A DNA stretch of 64,000 bases from Phylloscopus collybita (lineage: Eukaryota; Chordata; Aves; Passeriformes; Phylloscopidae): positions 27,238,001-27,302,000 of the forward strand of contig JAJNNQ010000040.1 of NCBI GenBank assembly GCA_027886175.1, given 5' to 3'. The position numbers were made by a program, and so were the translations under genes. Shown piece after piece: positions 49,411-61,343 of this stretch. Each line of letters begins with the position of its first letter. The stretch's first letter is position 1. A model generated the notes under the pieces. That model worked only from the letters and a program-made list of their open reading frames with translations. It had not been told where the DNA came from and did no database searches.

Positions 49411-49548
49411 TATTAGGAGCATGTACAGAGCCATCAGCAGTGCAGCTTCTGTTTCAGTCAGACACATTACTGGGCTCGTTGCATGTGGTGGGATAAACTG
49501 TAGTGACCATGCTATGGTCATTACACAGAACATGGAATGCTCCTAATA
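49411..49548. mobile_element. MITE-like element with 10-bp TIRs and TA flanks
   Basis: The left end tattaggagcat (49411-49422) and right end atgctcctaata (49537-49548) are perfect inverted repeats over 12 bases. If the outermost TA is read as the target duplication, the element is 49413-49546 (134 bp) with TIRs TTAGGAGCAT, the pattern of a short Tc1/mariner-type non-autonomous element. The inside carries a second dyad, tgaccat-gct-atggtca (49504-49520). There is no transposase. A chance 12-bp inverted repeat or a structured RNA remain alternatives. Confidence 0.5.
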
Positions 49549-51336
49549 TAAATCTCTGGATTATGTCTTAGATTACAATTTTGAATAAATTTTTGAATTC
49601 CTGGCCTTGAAGTTTTGTGATGAGAATACTTTTGTTATTGTGTTTTGCATATGATAATACAGCATATTCTCATGAAAACTGAGAAATATAGGATCTAAAA
49701 ATGACATACTATGAAATTATTTTTCTTACTGACATAGAAACCTAGCTCTTTTTAAGGGAGTGTGACATGGAGTCCTCCATTGCTGTGATACTAACTGCAC
49801 AATACTTCAGACTTCAGAACTGGGGATGTTTTCTTCTCTAGAACATAAATTTAGGTTCCATCTAAAATACTAAACAACTAATAGTACCCTGAACTTCAAA
49901 ACTATCAGGCAAGTTTACTTTAACAACAGTGGAAAAGCTAACCACCAAATTAAACACACTGAAAACAACCTTTATTAGCGTCTATCACTTTACAAAAACT
50001 GGCATAATAATTGATTTATGTAGTGAAAAAGAAAACCAGGAGAGAAATCTTGTGGCTTTTGCCACAGTTATAAGCAGGTGCGATTATAAATTTGACGTGC
50101 ATTGAAAGCGAACAGAGCAAAGAGTCAGATGCAAAAAGACAGGCCATGTTTAAAATTAAATCAGTGCAAGATCTCATATGTGTCTTGATGAACAAGTCTA
50201 CTACTGAAAACTTTGGCAATGAACTTTGTGAGAAAGGAAAAACTCCTGATCTAATTCTCACTTCTGCTGAAACTGTTGAGTCCAGCTGTTAAACACAGAC
50301 TCAGAGTGACATCAAAATTCATGATTCTGAATACTGATGAATGCTGGAGTATTTGATTCTGTGATTTATCCAAGCAAAATAATCTAAGATATTCCATTTC
50401 TATAATGCAGTTAGAATGTCACAAATCAATTTTTTAAAGGCTTTATGGAGGGTATTGCGGGACAGAGGTAAACACCTAAGTCTTACCTTATGTCTAAATG
50501 TCATCACAACAGACTTCTTTGAGGAACAATTCATAATCCCTTGCAGCTTGTCAGATTCAGGTTTTTTACCTTAAATACTCATGGATATATAGGCTCTGTC
50601 CAATTGCCTCCTTTCCTGACATTACTCTGGTCCTAATTCCATTCTCTACCTCCTATTCTCATTCACTTTTGACTCTCACTTTCTTACATTTTCTCACACA
50701 TGCATAGTACACAGCTGCATTGAGTGTAACACAGGAAATTAGAATGAAGTTCTGTAGCTGACAAATGGATGCTCTTTTCTCAAGTCCCTGGTTTTGTTTG
50801 TAAGGTAAATGTGAAAAACTGAATGTTAATTTATATTACACTTAGAACTGCATATGACAATAGCAGTGGCATAGCATTTATGGGAATAGTCTGTTTAATT
50901 AAGCTTTCAAGTAACAATGGAAATAAATTTGAAATATGTACTGTCTTTTCATACTGTTTTATAACTAATTTTTTATTATGTACTTTTTAAAATAATTACT
51001 TTTTGAGAGGATATTTATCATAATTTCTCATAGTTCCAGCTCATACTTTCCTCACTTTCCCAGACACAAAGACCTCTAGCTGAGTTACAAGTTAAGGAAT
51101 GAGCTGGAAAACACAAAAGAACTTTTTTGTTATAATAAAAGTCAAATGATGCAAACTCAAAACTGGCAGAGTTAAGTTCAATAGAGAAAGCCGTTCTTGG
51201 TATGTGTCAAGGGCATGAGACCTTCATGACAAGCCAGTCATGAATCTTCTAGGGAGGTCAAACACAACAATTTAAATAGTCCTGCTCCCTGAGATCAGAA
51301 AGACTTGTGATATGACATTTTACCCACTTGTATGTA

Positions 51337-51340
<4 letters not shown>
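49549..51340. other. Unassigned AT-rich DNA
   Basis: No gene can be assigned. The plus-strand frame 50078-50292 follows an acceptor-like ttataagcag and is open to a TAA. Its composition is protein-like (KRQAMFKIKSVQDLICVL, then ENFGNELCEKGKTPDLI), so it might be a last exon, but I recognise no family and see no nearby AATAAA. Confidence 0.4.

Positions 51341-51388
<48 letters not shown>
51341..51388. repeat. (ATT)16 microsatellite
   Basis: Sixteen uninterrupted ATT units are present. Confidence 0.95.
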
Positions 51389-53092
51389 TCTTAAGTCAAA
51401 TAATACTTAAACATAGGATGATTATATTAAATGCTTAAATCTGTTCTGTTCTAACTCTTGTAAGTACAACCCTGCAATAATTAAAATACTTAATTCAGAA
51501 TTCTAATTGGACCAACCAATTGAAGAGTAAAGTTTAATATATTATTTCATAGGGATTTTTGGTTAGATTATGATCTATATATTTCCATATATAATCAATC
51601 ATTATGCTGTTGTATCAACTAAAGCCCTAAAGTTTTGTGTATTAAACTCAAAGGCTATGAATCTGAAAATCTAGAGGAAGATGCTTTAATTCTATAATAT
51701 TAAGAACGTTAAATATTAAAACGTTAATATTAAAATTAAGAACGTTATCTGCTAATACTATGAGAGAGAATTTCAAATGGAAATTTTCTGAGTCCAAGGT
51801 CTAATTTGAGTATGTAAAGCTGACACTTTTTCCTTACTTCCAAATCTATAGAAGTGTCTTTTTAGCGAAAAAAAATAGAAAACAATATTGGACTGCTTCC
51901 AATCTGGTTACAAAAAATTTCCAATTGCAATAAAAAATGTTTAAGAGAAGACCTAATCTGGTCATGATGGTTTGGAAAAAGACAATGAAAGATGAAAGAC
52001 ATTTAAGATTGCTCTTTCCACTGAGACAGTTAAAATGTAGATGTTGAAATTGTGAAAATTGAGTGAATCAACTTGGTGACACGTTCCTAAACATGTAAGA
52101 TTTCCAGACTAATCAACTGCAGCTGGCTATGATTAACCAGTCTTTAATATTAACAAAATACATTGTACTGCAAACTGTCTTTTCAGCTTCATACATCCTA
52201 AACTGACAGTAACAATTTTTGAGTTTTAATTGTGATCATAATTATAGTGAACAGTGTAATGAATGCACAATACATCATTTGATGACAATTCCTTTGTAAC
52301 AACGTCTAACAGCCTGAGTTTAGGAAAAGCAAAAAGCCTTGATTCTCATTGTTCTGTTGCACCTGTAGAGCTCTAATATTTAAAAATATTCCTTAACAAA
52401 TTACCTTATTAATGCCTGTACATAAGTGGCCAGTACAAGTTATAATTTTATTGGAATAATGCAGTAAGCAGAGAGATGAGACTTTTATAATTGAAAATGA
52501 ACTGGACATATGTAAAAACATGTAGTTACTAACTCTTCTAATGAATCTAGACTACCAATTGACAGTTCATATACAAGCTGCAGTCTATCACCATGTGTGC
52601 TCACTCTGGCTTTTAACTACTACAGAGATCATGACAGTGACTGAACCATTGAGATTTCATTGCAATTCCTAGATCTGCAGGACAGTGACAGGGTTTCTGG
52701 ATGTGCTTCACCTCCTTTGTGTTTCATTTATCTACATGCATCCAGAAGCAAATAACAACTGTAGTATTTATAAAAGTCTTTCTTTGCCTATTTGTTGCTT
52801 CTCTCCTTCTTGCTTCTCCATATGGGAAAGAAGCACAGAGGAGACAGGAACATTACTTGAGGGATGTCCATCCTCAACCAAGGAATCTTAAAAAAATTAA
52901 GATCGTGCTTTAAGTAGTTTGCAGTACTTCCCTGTCCCTGAAACAAACATAAGTGCAAGAATAAAAGGCAGCATAATCCAGGCATTTATGAAGGACTGAT
53001 CAGACAGCTCTAAGGTTCTTGATTAGGTTTGTGCTAAATGACAAAGAAGGCCTGGGCTGTCACCTGGTTGAGGTAGGTGCTTCTTCCCTTCT
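51389..53092. other. Unassigned AT-rich DNA
   Basis: A small local duplication of attaagaacgtta is seen at about 51700-51745. Nothing else was recognised. Confidence 0.6.
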
Positions 53093-53582
53093 TTTCAGCA
53101 CTGGAGAGGCCACAGCTGGAGTGAAGTTCAGTTTGGGCTCCTCAGCACAGGAGAGATATGAAACTCCAGGAAAGATCCAATGAAGGGCTGTGAATGTGAT
53201 TAAGAGACTGGAGAATCTCTCCTGTAAGGAAAGGTTGAGAAAGATGGGGCTTTTCAGCTTGGAGAAGAGAAGACTTAAAGGAAATCTTGTCAGTGTATAC
53301 AAACACCTGAAGGGAAGTAGTAAAGAGGATAGAGCCAGGCACTTTCCAGTGGAGACCAGTGGCAGACTGAGAGGGCAAAAATTGAAATACAGAAGGCTCT
53401 CTCTGACCTTCAGGAAACCCAGCTGCTAGGAGGGTGACTGGACACTGGCACAGGTTGCCCAAAAGTAGTCTTCAAAAGTACTCTGGACATGGTCATGGGC
53501 AACCAGACCTAGGTCACCCTGCTTGAGCAGGGGGGTTGGAAAATGTGAACTTCACGGGTCCCGTCCAACCTCAAACATACTC
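53093..53582 (+). mobile_element. CR1 LINE, truncated 3' end
   Basis: It starts at ttcagcactggagaggccac in ORF2 and ends with the CR1 tail motifs ggggggttggaaaatgtga and cgtccaacctcaaacatact. The ORF2 C-terminal region is readable at 53190-53429: VIKRLENLSCKERLRKMGLF, then SLEKRRLKGNLVSVYKHLKG. It then hits a stop, and later frame changes break the HW..LP..V region. The ATTCTATG terminal repeat is not intact. It is 5'-truncated and inactive, and is on the opposite strand to the other two CR1 copies. Confidence 0.95.
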
Positions 53583-54247
53583 TAAGGCAGGCACAGGCCA
53601 ACAGTTTGTGCAGCAATTTCTGACAAAACCAACATGCAGTATCATGTAAACTTCCTCTCACATGAAGATATCAAGAGGATTTGTGGAATCCATCAGAAAG
53701 GCATTAAAGGGTATTATCCTCTCTATTCTATTAGTCTCTCAAGCAGCTGGTTGCATCTAATACAAATAGAATATGTATTATGCTATTAAGACATCTCTTT
53801 TTCTGCATTAAACACATTGTGCATGCATGTAATTTAGTAAATAAGAGTCATTTCCTTGCACAGGATGAGATTAGACAGCTTATTTTTCCTTTTTAATATC
53901 AACAGAACAAAGGCTCTTCAGAAAACTAATTGAAATCGGCATAAAAACACTATAATCACTATTCATTTTGCAGAAAAAAAGAAGAGGTACTGCAAAGCAA
54001 CCTATAAACCTTAGCACGTTCTATACCATCTGTGTAGTGTATAAGAGATGGGACATGAATATTCAATAAAATTGTTTCCTAAGATTTATGTACAGGGAAA
54101 ATAATTTCTCTCTCCTCTTAAGGTACTTGCATCCATGTGTGGTAACAAGTGATTTCAATCAATATCAGCAACCTTAAAGTAAACATAAGCTTTTATATAT
54201 TTCACATTACTATAAACAGGAAAGCAACAATTTTCTCTTTGTTGCAG

Positions 54248-54405
54248 AAGTTTTTCTGCAGCAGCATTAGGGAAATTTCCCTGGCTGCGTGCCTTAAAAC
54301 AGCTGCCACCCAAGCATCTGGCCACATGCTGGTGACATGGAGAGGTTCTGAGACGAGCTGCAGGGTGTCTTTGCTGTGGGACCTGCATCTGCCTCTTCAT
54401 TTTGG
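54248..54405 (+). other. Exon-like segment (158 nt), coding status unknown
   Basis: It lies between a very good acceptor (attttctctttgttgcag) and a very good donor (tttgg/gtaagtg), the best-matched splice pair I saw on the plus strand. The segment is less AT-rich than its flanks. At least one frame is open throughout (SLAACLKTAATQASGHMLV). No protein family was recognised; a non-coding RNA or untranslated exon is as likely as a coding one. Confidence 0.3.
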
Positions 54406-55525
54406 GTAAGTGAAAGCACCTCCCTGGCTCAGGCACCTCTGTTTTATTCATCTTTAGTGGAGGCAGCTGTGTGCTGAGAAGCCAGGTCAGTAATTACTGC
54501 GGCATGGGGAAACTCATTTGAGCCATGCTGATTTCAGGGCAGGATCTCTGCTGGTTACTTTTTTCCCACTCAGTCAATTCTCACTTCTTTTTTTGGTTTT
54601 TCCTTAGACTCAGCTTCTGATCAATTGATCTTCTGCCCATCACTTTCCTGGAAGGAAAACATATCCCAGAAAACATCCCAGCATTGCTACCGAAAAGAAA
54701 ACAATTTAAATTATTTTTTCCATGATACACTGTGATGTGGCCTAGTGTCCTTTTTTAAGCACCAAAGAAATGGCTGTTATGTTTCTCTATTTTTTTTTTT
54801 CCCTGTGTTGTAAGGAAAAGCTAACAGGCACAGTTTAGTGTGTAAACATAAACAACCTCAGAGCAGTAGGATAGTAGGAATTTATGTTTCTGCAGGTGTT
54901 TTCTAGGTCTGCTAAATTCAGGGTAGTTTGCCCCTTGCTGTGAGAGCCTACCTGCCTTTTTATAGGGTCAGCCAATGAAGTCCTCTGGCTGATTCTTTTG
55001 AAGTAAGAGGTGTGATGTAAATTAATCTTCAAGCTGTCTTTGCTGTAACTTTTCTTATCCATGCCCTCTGTTCTGTCTTTTTTCTGACTTCTTCAGTCTT
55101 GGCTTCTTGCCTTTTTGGCTCACCTACCTCTTAAAGTTTTAAGTGACACAAGTGGAGGGGTTTTTTTTGTCTGAAGGTGCCCTATTCTTCTATTCCATAT
55201 ATTCTCATAACAGTTCTCCTTCAGATCCGTTAGTACCTAATGTTTTCTATGTGGTATAATTGGGTAAATATAATTTTATAATGGGTAAATATGATAATTA
55301 TTTTTATATTACAAATTAATAAAATGAATGAATCTGTTGATTGATTACTTCGAAGGCAAGAAAAACCAAACCTCAACCATTCTCCTTCTTCAGACAAGAA
55401 TTTAAGAGGTAAATATACATAGAGTTTAGGAAAGATTTTACTCCATAAGTACCCTGATGTCAGGGAGGACTAATTTTGCTTAAAGATATGCAATTTATAA
55501 CTTAAAATGTGACTTATTTTTTCTG

Positions 55526-55575
55526 CGTGTTTTTTGTTTGGTTGGTTTTTTTTGTTTGTTTTTGTTTTTGTTTTT
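55526..55575. repeat. T/G-rich low-complexity tract (short)
   Basis: About 50 bases of TTTG, GGTTGG and TTTTTG units. Confidence 0.85.
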
Positions 55576-58500
55576 TCCCTCTTGAATATAGACAGATAAA
55601 AATGGGCATGTAGTTGAAAGCTGTTGTCTACAAAACCTGCATCATTAAAGGAAAGAGGGAGGCATTTCTAAGCTGGCACACTCATCGCTATCTGGGGAGC
55701 TCTCAGTGCCAGATCAGTCCCACCAAGAGTTGTTTTCCCCAGGTTGTTCATGTAGGAAGCATAAATGGGATGATTCATTTGGCCTCTCTTGCCTGACTCA
55801 TAGACCCTTTAGAATATTGTGCAAAGTACCTACAATTCGGGTGAAAACTGAAATTGTTGGGGAGGGTGGTTTTTTTGTTTACTCTAACATGTATAACATT
55901 TAACATCTAGCCTCTTACTCAGTCTGAGTCCAAATATTTAAAGTCAAGGTTCTTTTATAAAAATAGCAAAAAAAATGGAAAATTTTAAAGGGTAAAGCTT
56001 GCTATACAATTTTATTACATTTGCACTATAGGTAATTGATCTTTATAATCTCTAAAACCATATATCAGTGCATAAGAGCAGTAAGGATGTTTATCAAATA
56101 ACTAAGTGAAAAATTAGACTAATCTCATATTTGTCAGTATGGCATAGCTAAGAACACCTGAATTTACAGCATTTGGAGTTTGTTTCCTTTAACCAACAGA
56201 GTTTGTTTCTACTAAGATGGAAAACTAAGATATGAAAGGCAGCTTTGAAGAAATCATCTGTAACATACCATCAAAATAGATCATACTTTGCATTTGCTTA
56301 TGAAATAGTCCCATGTGCATTAATCACTTAGAGTCTTTGGCAAGGGTTCCTCTTATCTGTATTTCATGGAAGATCAGTTCCTGGCAGCTCTAACTAGGCT
56401 CACAGAAATAGCTGACTTGAAAAGTAAAACCCTAGAATAGAGAAGCAACAGTGAAGAGAATCTATATCCCTGCTCTTTCCCCCTCACCTCATATTTTTTC
56501 TTAGACTTTACTGTGAGAACTTCTTTAAAATTTTATTTTCAATGGGAAGAGTTAGAAGTTAATGCAGAAAATATTTTTCATCTGTTTTGCTGTGGATTAT
56601 TATTGCTTTCAGTCTTACATATGGTTAGTGGCTAGTGGCATTGCCACTCCAGCTTCAGTCTGCCAGGCAATGGAAGTGAGCCAGATCATTTATAGCTTCA
56701 TCTGTGGTACGCAAAGTAAGAGGCACAGCAATTTTCAAGAAGATAAGTCCATGCTCAGTTTTGAACTGAGACCTATTTATCACTTCAAGAAATTATCTGA
56801 AACAAGTAGAGCGCACACACAAGAAGGCATAATGTAGTTTAACTCTGAAGAGGAACAGTAGCACATGGCATGATGCTATTGCAAAAGAGCCAATCCTCTG
56901 AGGTTTTGCGTTCAGGTAAATTTGTCAGATAGGTTTGAAATAAAGTTGTGTCTTGTGTGTTCACATTTGCCACATGCTATCAAGAGGACCCAGCCAAGCC
57001 AAGCAGTGGATTTGTTCATCTCCACCATTACTGTCACCTCATTTTCTATAAGGATTTTGTAATTTACCTCCTTATGTGCTTTCTGGTAGACAGGTCAGTC
57101 CACCAAGAAAACCAGGTCAGATCATAGGTGTAGCAAGCCATTTGTCTGGGAGTGTCTCCTAATGTAAGATTAGAGGATAAGAACAGATAATGGAAATATT
57201 TTGCTCATTTTATCTTTCCAGCAATCAGTGAAAAGATTTCTAGAAATTTCCTGACCTAGAATTTGAATTCAAGTCATGCAATAGCCACAGCTGAAACTAT
57301 CTTACACTTGATGTGTTTAAAAACTTTGTGTGAAAATAGTCTCTCTACTAGGGCTTCCTTTTGATTTCAGTCTGGTACCCAATAATAATGCTTAGTTTAC
57401 AAAAAAACAATAAATAATCAAATTTACCTACATTTATCGCAACAGTCACAACTGTATAATTTCTTACATCTCCCTTCAGCTAAACCTTTTTTCCAACCAG
57501 CAGTTTCAAATGAATCATCCTTGATATAAAAGCATTCCCACACCACAACAATGTGCTAATCTTATTACTCATACTTTCTCCTGTTTTACTATATATATTG
57601 ATTTCGAGAAATTTCTGTGGAAAATTGAAAACAAGAGATCTATAATTTTTTATTGATAGAAAGAACAGCCTCCAAGAAACAGCATCCATTGAAGCAATTT
57701 TCTGTTGCCAGATATTGATCATACTTGAGGTAACTAGAACATTTGTTCAAATAACAGGTATAGCTAATAGAACTAAGATCTGTAAGAGACACATGATTCC
57801 TGGGAGAAGTGGCTAAATATTTCAATGCAACATTTAAGTTAATTCAACATTTTGGATTACTTAATCTACTTGAGGTTGTCTGAGTGACCTCTACCCTTGA
57901 AAAAATCTGTTTAAAGACAGAGTATTTGAAATTAAAATTTTCTGATAGCTCCGGTGACCAGTTTTCCAAAAAATAAATTAGTATTAGTAATGATGAATCT
58001 TGCACAGAACTTCTCTGAAAGTAACAGTTACTTTTTTCCATTTTCTCCACCTGCACATACATGAGAAATACATCTTTATATACATGAGAAACAAGCTAGA
58101 AGTTAGTCTTTGCTTCAGGAAATGTAAGGCAATCGCATGTGAAAACGGCCGACGTGCATTATAGAGTAACAAAGGAAAACTATTACAGAATACGCCAAAT
58201 GTGACAGTGCCCATCTAGGTATTCGTTATGACAAAATACGGATTCATAAAAAATCAAAATAACTACTCTTTGGAATTAATTTTGCATACGTCTTCTTGAC
58301 TTCTGAGAAGAAAAAACATAAAAATCAAATAGAAATGGAAAAAAGAGGGTTTTGTAAAAAATAAAGGAAAACTACCTAATTCTTCATGGATGCTTATGAC
58401 AACAAAATGAAATTTGAGAAGTCTTTCCCTCTTGCAGACACATATTCTTCTGTTCCTTAAAACACTTTTTACTACTACAACAATAAATATATATATTGGA

Positions 58501-59038
58501 GTAGATTACTTGCAAAGAATAGAACTTCTATCATATTCCTCTTTATTTTTTTAATTTAATGTTCTCTCCTTGTAGTTAAAAAGAAATTCATTGACATTCT
58601 TTTTTTTTTCAGTATTTATGACCCCATGAATGGCAGTTTTTCAGGTGTTAAGAAATCAGATGTTTTTCAAGTGAGTCAGCCCTGACAAAGGGCAAAAATT
58701 TATAATTGGTATGTATGAAGCAAAGTAATAAAATAGGACCCAAAAGCATTTTGACTGCTCTTCTAATTTCCTGGAGTCAGTCCCCTGGAACAAGAGCTTC
58801 ATAGTTGATATTCTTTTTCTCATTTCCATATTATCAATATGCTATTTTATTTTGCTATCACTGAAGAGAAAAGCCTTTTTCTGTTCTGTTCTGTCTCACT
58901 TTAACCACTAAGGCTATTTCATTTCATTTGCATAGGAATATGAGTCAAAGATATGGAAATTTTTGTGTCTAGCTATTCCTGATTGAACACCAAATTCTTA
59001 AATAACGTTAAACGATGAGCTACTTTATTAAAAGATCT

Positions 59039-59092
59039 TCATATTCTTAATTTATGTTGAGAATATGAGGCTTATAACAGCTTCATATTCTC
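59039..59092. repeat. Three-segment inverted repeat (alternative hairpins)
   Basis: The segments tcatattct (59039-59047) and tcatattctc (59083-59092) are both complementary to the central gagaatatga (59059-59068). Either hairpin can form but not both. Confidence 0.8.
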
Positions 59093-60074
59093 ACAGCACT
59101 GCTTACTTGGCTTTTTTGGAATAGGAATGCTTTTTAGAAAAAAGTTTGGTTTATTGAAAATCAATCATAAAAATACCTTATATGATCACTCAACCTGACT
59201 TATCTTAGCCTTCGTCCTGGTATTCAACCCTGCAGTTCTGCTGAGTCCAGTAGCTTGTGATTTGATTGATACAATCATTCATTTTGAGTGAATGATCCCA
59301 CAGAGTTTAGCTGAAGTTCATATAAACTGCTATGACTTGTCTACAGAATACACCTCTTTCCTTGGTGACTGAAGAGATCCATTCTTCATAACATGATGAC
59401 AAAATCCTAATATGCTTAGAAAATTCTACTAATGTCCCAAATAATCTTTTAGATTTTTCTTGTTTCTATGAAACATCATTTCCTTGTAAAATCTTTCTTT
59501 TCAGTACCATATAATGTTTTTGCCTTTATCAGAACAAGGAGATATATACACATATATATATTTATGCATATATATTTATATCTATATCAATCTGTTATAT
59601 GCATTTTTATGTATATCTATAATATTTTGTGTAACTCATGAATACAAAGGATAAAGCAGAAATAGAATAAATAGAAAATAAAGCAGAGATAGAAGAAGAC
59701 ACAGGAATTTTTAAGAGATATTTGTGAAGACTAAAGGACTGAAAAGAATTTTATCACTGGCTATCAAAATACTTTATAGATTAAATTCAATTTAATTTTT
59801 TTTTACCAAAAATGAATACCTTAATATTTAAAAATATTAAATTTACCCAAGCGATCTTGAAAGCTTCTTTTAATGTCTTTACATTCAGTAGTCCTTGCAA
59901 TGTGAGTGAAAAACAGGGTACTTAGTCAGACCCAAGTTAAACGGGCACAGCTGCTTTGATGGGAAAGTTTTCAAAATAGTTTTTCAGTACTTCATAGGAA
60001 CAACCATATTTAAGCATGAAACTTTCCAGTTTTCTTGGGCTGACAGAGGCAAAACTTCCTTTTCTTGGTGTGGT

Positions 60075-60305
60075 TTCTTTTCTTTTCTTTTCTTTTCTTT
60101 TCTTTTCTTTTCTTTTCTTTTCTTTTCTTTTCTTTTCTTTTCTTTTCTTTTCTTTTCTTTTCTTTTCTTTTCTTTTCTTTTCTTTTCTTTTCTTTTCTTT
60201 TCTTTTCTTTTCTTTTCTTTTCTTTTCTTTTCTTTTCTTTTCTTTTCTTTTCTTTTCTTTTCTTTTCTTTTCTTTTCTTTTCTTTTCTTTTCTTTTCTTT
60301 TCTTT
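60075..60305. repeat. Perfect (TTTTC)~46 microsatellite
   Basis: About 231 bases of uninterrupted TTTTC units. The minus-strand KEK-rich and plus-strand FSFL-rich open frames are artefacts. The lack of interruptions indicates recent expansion and probable length polymorphism. Confidence 0.95.
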
Positions 60306-61178
60306 CCCCAAAAGCTAATGCAATTAATTAGGGAGGAAGGGTTGGGTCAGTGTGATATTCATTTCAGGAATAAAAGTCCCACTGTCTTCAACCAAGCCTG
60401 TATTTAATATTTAACTCCTTGTAATTTGCTTTTAATTTCTCAGTGGAGTAAATCAGTAGCTCACCGATGAAAACCAAGAAAATAACCAGGAAAATATCTG
60501 GCAAAAACTTTCACAAAAACCAAATCATACAGTTTCAAATTATTTTTATCTGACCATATAATTGGCCTCACTTTTGCTCAAAACTCAAAATTCAGCCAAT
60601 GCTTCCAGGAAATTTGGTCCCATGACATTTCATTATTTCCAATTATAATAAAAATAGCATGATTTTTAAATTATTCTGAAAGCTAGAAATAATCAGCTAC
60701 ACTGTGAGTTTGTGGTGTAGGTTTGGTTTCATTGTAAGAAAAATCTACGTGTTTGTATAAATCCAACTCTGCGAAAAAAATGACTTCTCCACTCAAACAT
60801 AATCTTGCTTAAGTGACTAGTTAGCAGTTAAAAAACCTGAATTTGGCTGTAGACTTTGGACAGATTAGTTCCATAGGATAAGTAATAGAAAGTAGTACAT
60901 TGAGAAAACATGTGAAAAAAAACATGAAAAAAAAAATGGTAACCTATCTTTAAATGTTTCAATGTTGAATTGTTTGTCTTACTTCAGGGAAGACTCAGAT
61001 GATATATCCAGTGGAAGGGGGAGCAAGATGTCTTTAGACCAGAGAGGCAAAACAGATCACTCTCAGGTCTGAATTCCTGATAGGACATTTAGTTTCTTGG
61101 TTTAAAATTTGGTTTTCAAAGAGTAACAAATCAATTTTTTTCACTTGACAAGCTAGTGCTCAAGCCTAACACCCTTAC
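60306..61178. other. Unassigned AT-rich DNA
   Basis: No feature was recognised. Confidence 0.6.
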
Positions 61179-61343
61179 CTTCTGTTGATTTTAAATCCAC
61201 CAAGTCTTCAGCTTTTCTCTGCATATCTGCCTTTGAGAGCTCTTCAAGGACTCTCAGCTGTTTTCTTGCCACATGGACCTCATGTACATGTCTACAAAGG
61301 CAGTACTGACCCAAGAGCTTATGCAAGGGATTATACACATCCA
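61179..61343 (-). CDS. Candidate internal coding exon B, unknown protein
   Basis: Read on the minus strand, the acceptor gggttcttcag is followed by a 165-nt segment and a strong donor gaag/gtaaggg. Two bases, then 54 open codons, then one base make it symmetrical (phase 1 in, phase 1 out). The predicted peptide starts DVYNPLHKLLGQYCLCRHVH and continues VARKQLRVLEELSKADMQRK, charged and probably helical. The first two bases (TG) complete the G left by the candidate exon at 63660-63820 to give a Val codon. I cannot name the family. Phase, splice signals and amino-acid composition together make this the best coding evidence in the window. Confidence 0.5.

Larger units (their letters stand above)
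53583..60074. other. Unassigned AT-rich DNA
   Basis: No complete gene was recognised. A T/G tract lies at 55526-55575. A minus-strand Lys/Ser-rich frame at about 54953-55062 runs to a donor-like ggcag/gtaggc but lacks a clear acceptor. TA-rich simple sequence is at about 59541-59585, and a three-part hairpin region is at 59039-59092. Confidence 0.5.

Noticed and set aside
53060..53462. Minus-strand frames of 80 and 106 codons
   Set aside because: Antisense shadows of the CR1 ORF2 remnant at 53093-53582.
59937..60331. KEK-rich and FSFLF-rich open frames
   Set aside because: Translation of the TTTTC pentanucleotide array.
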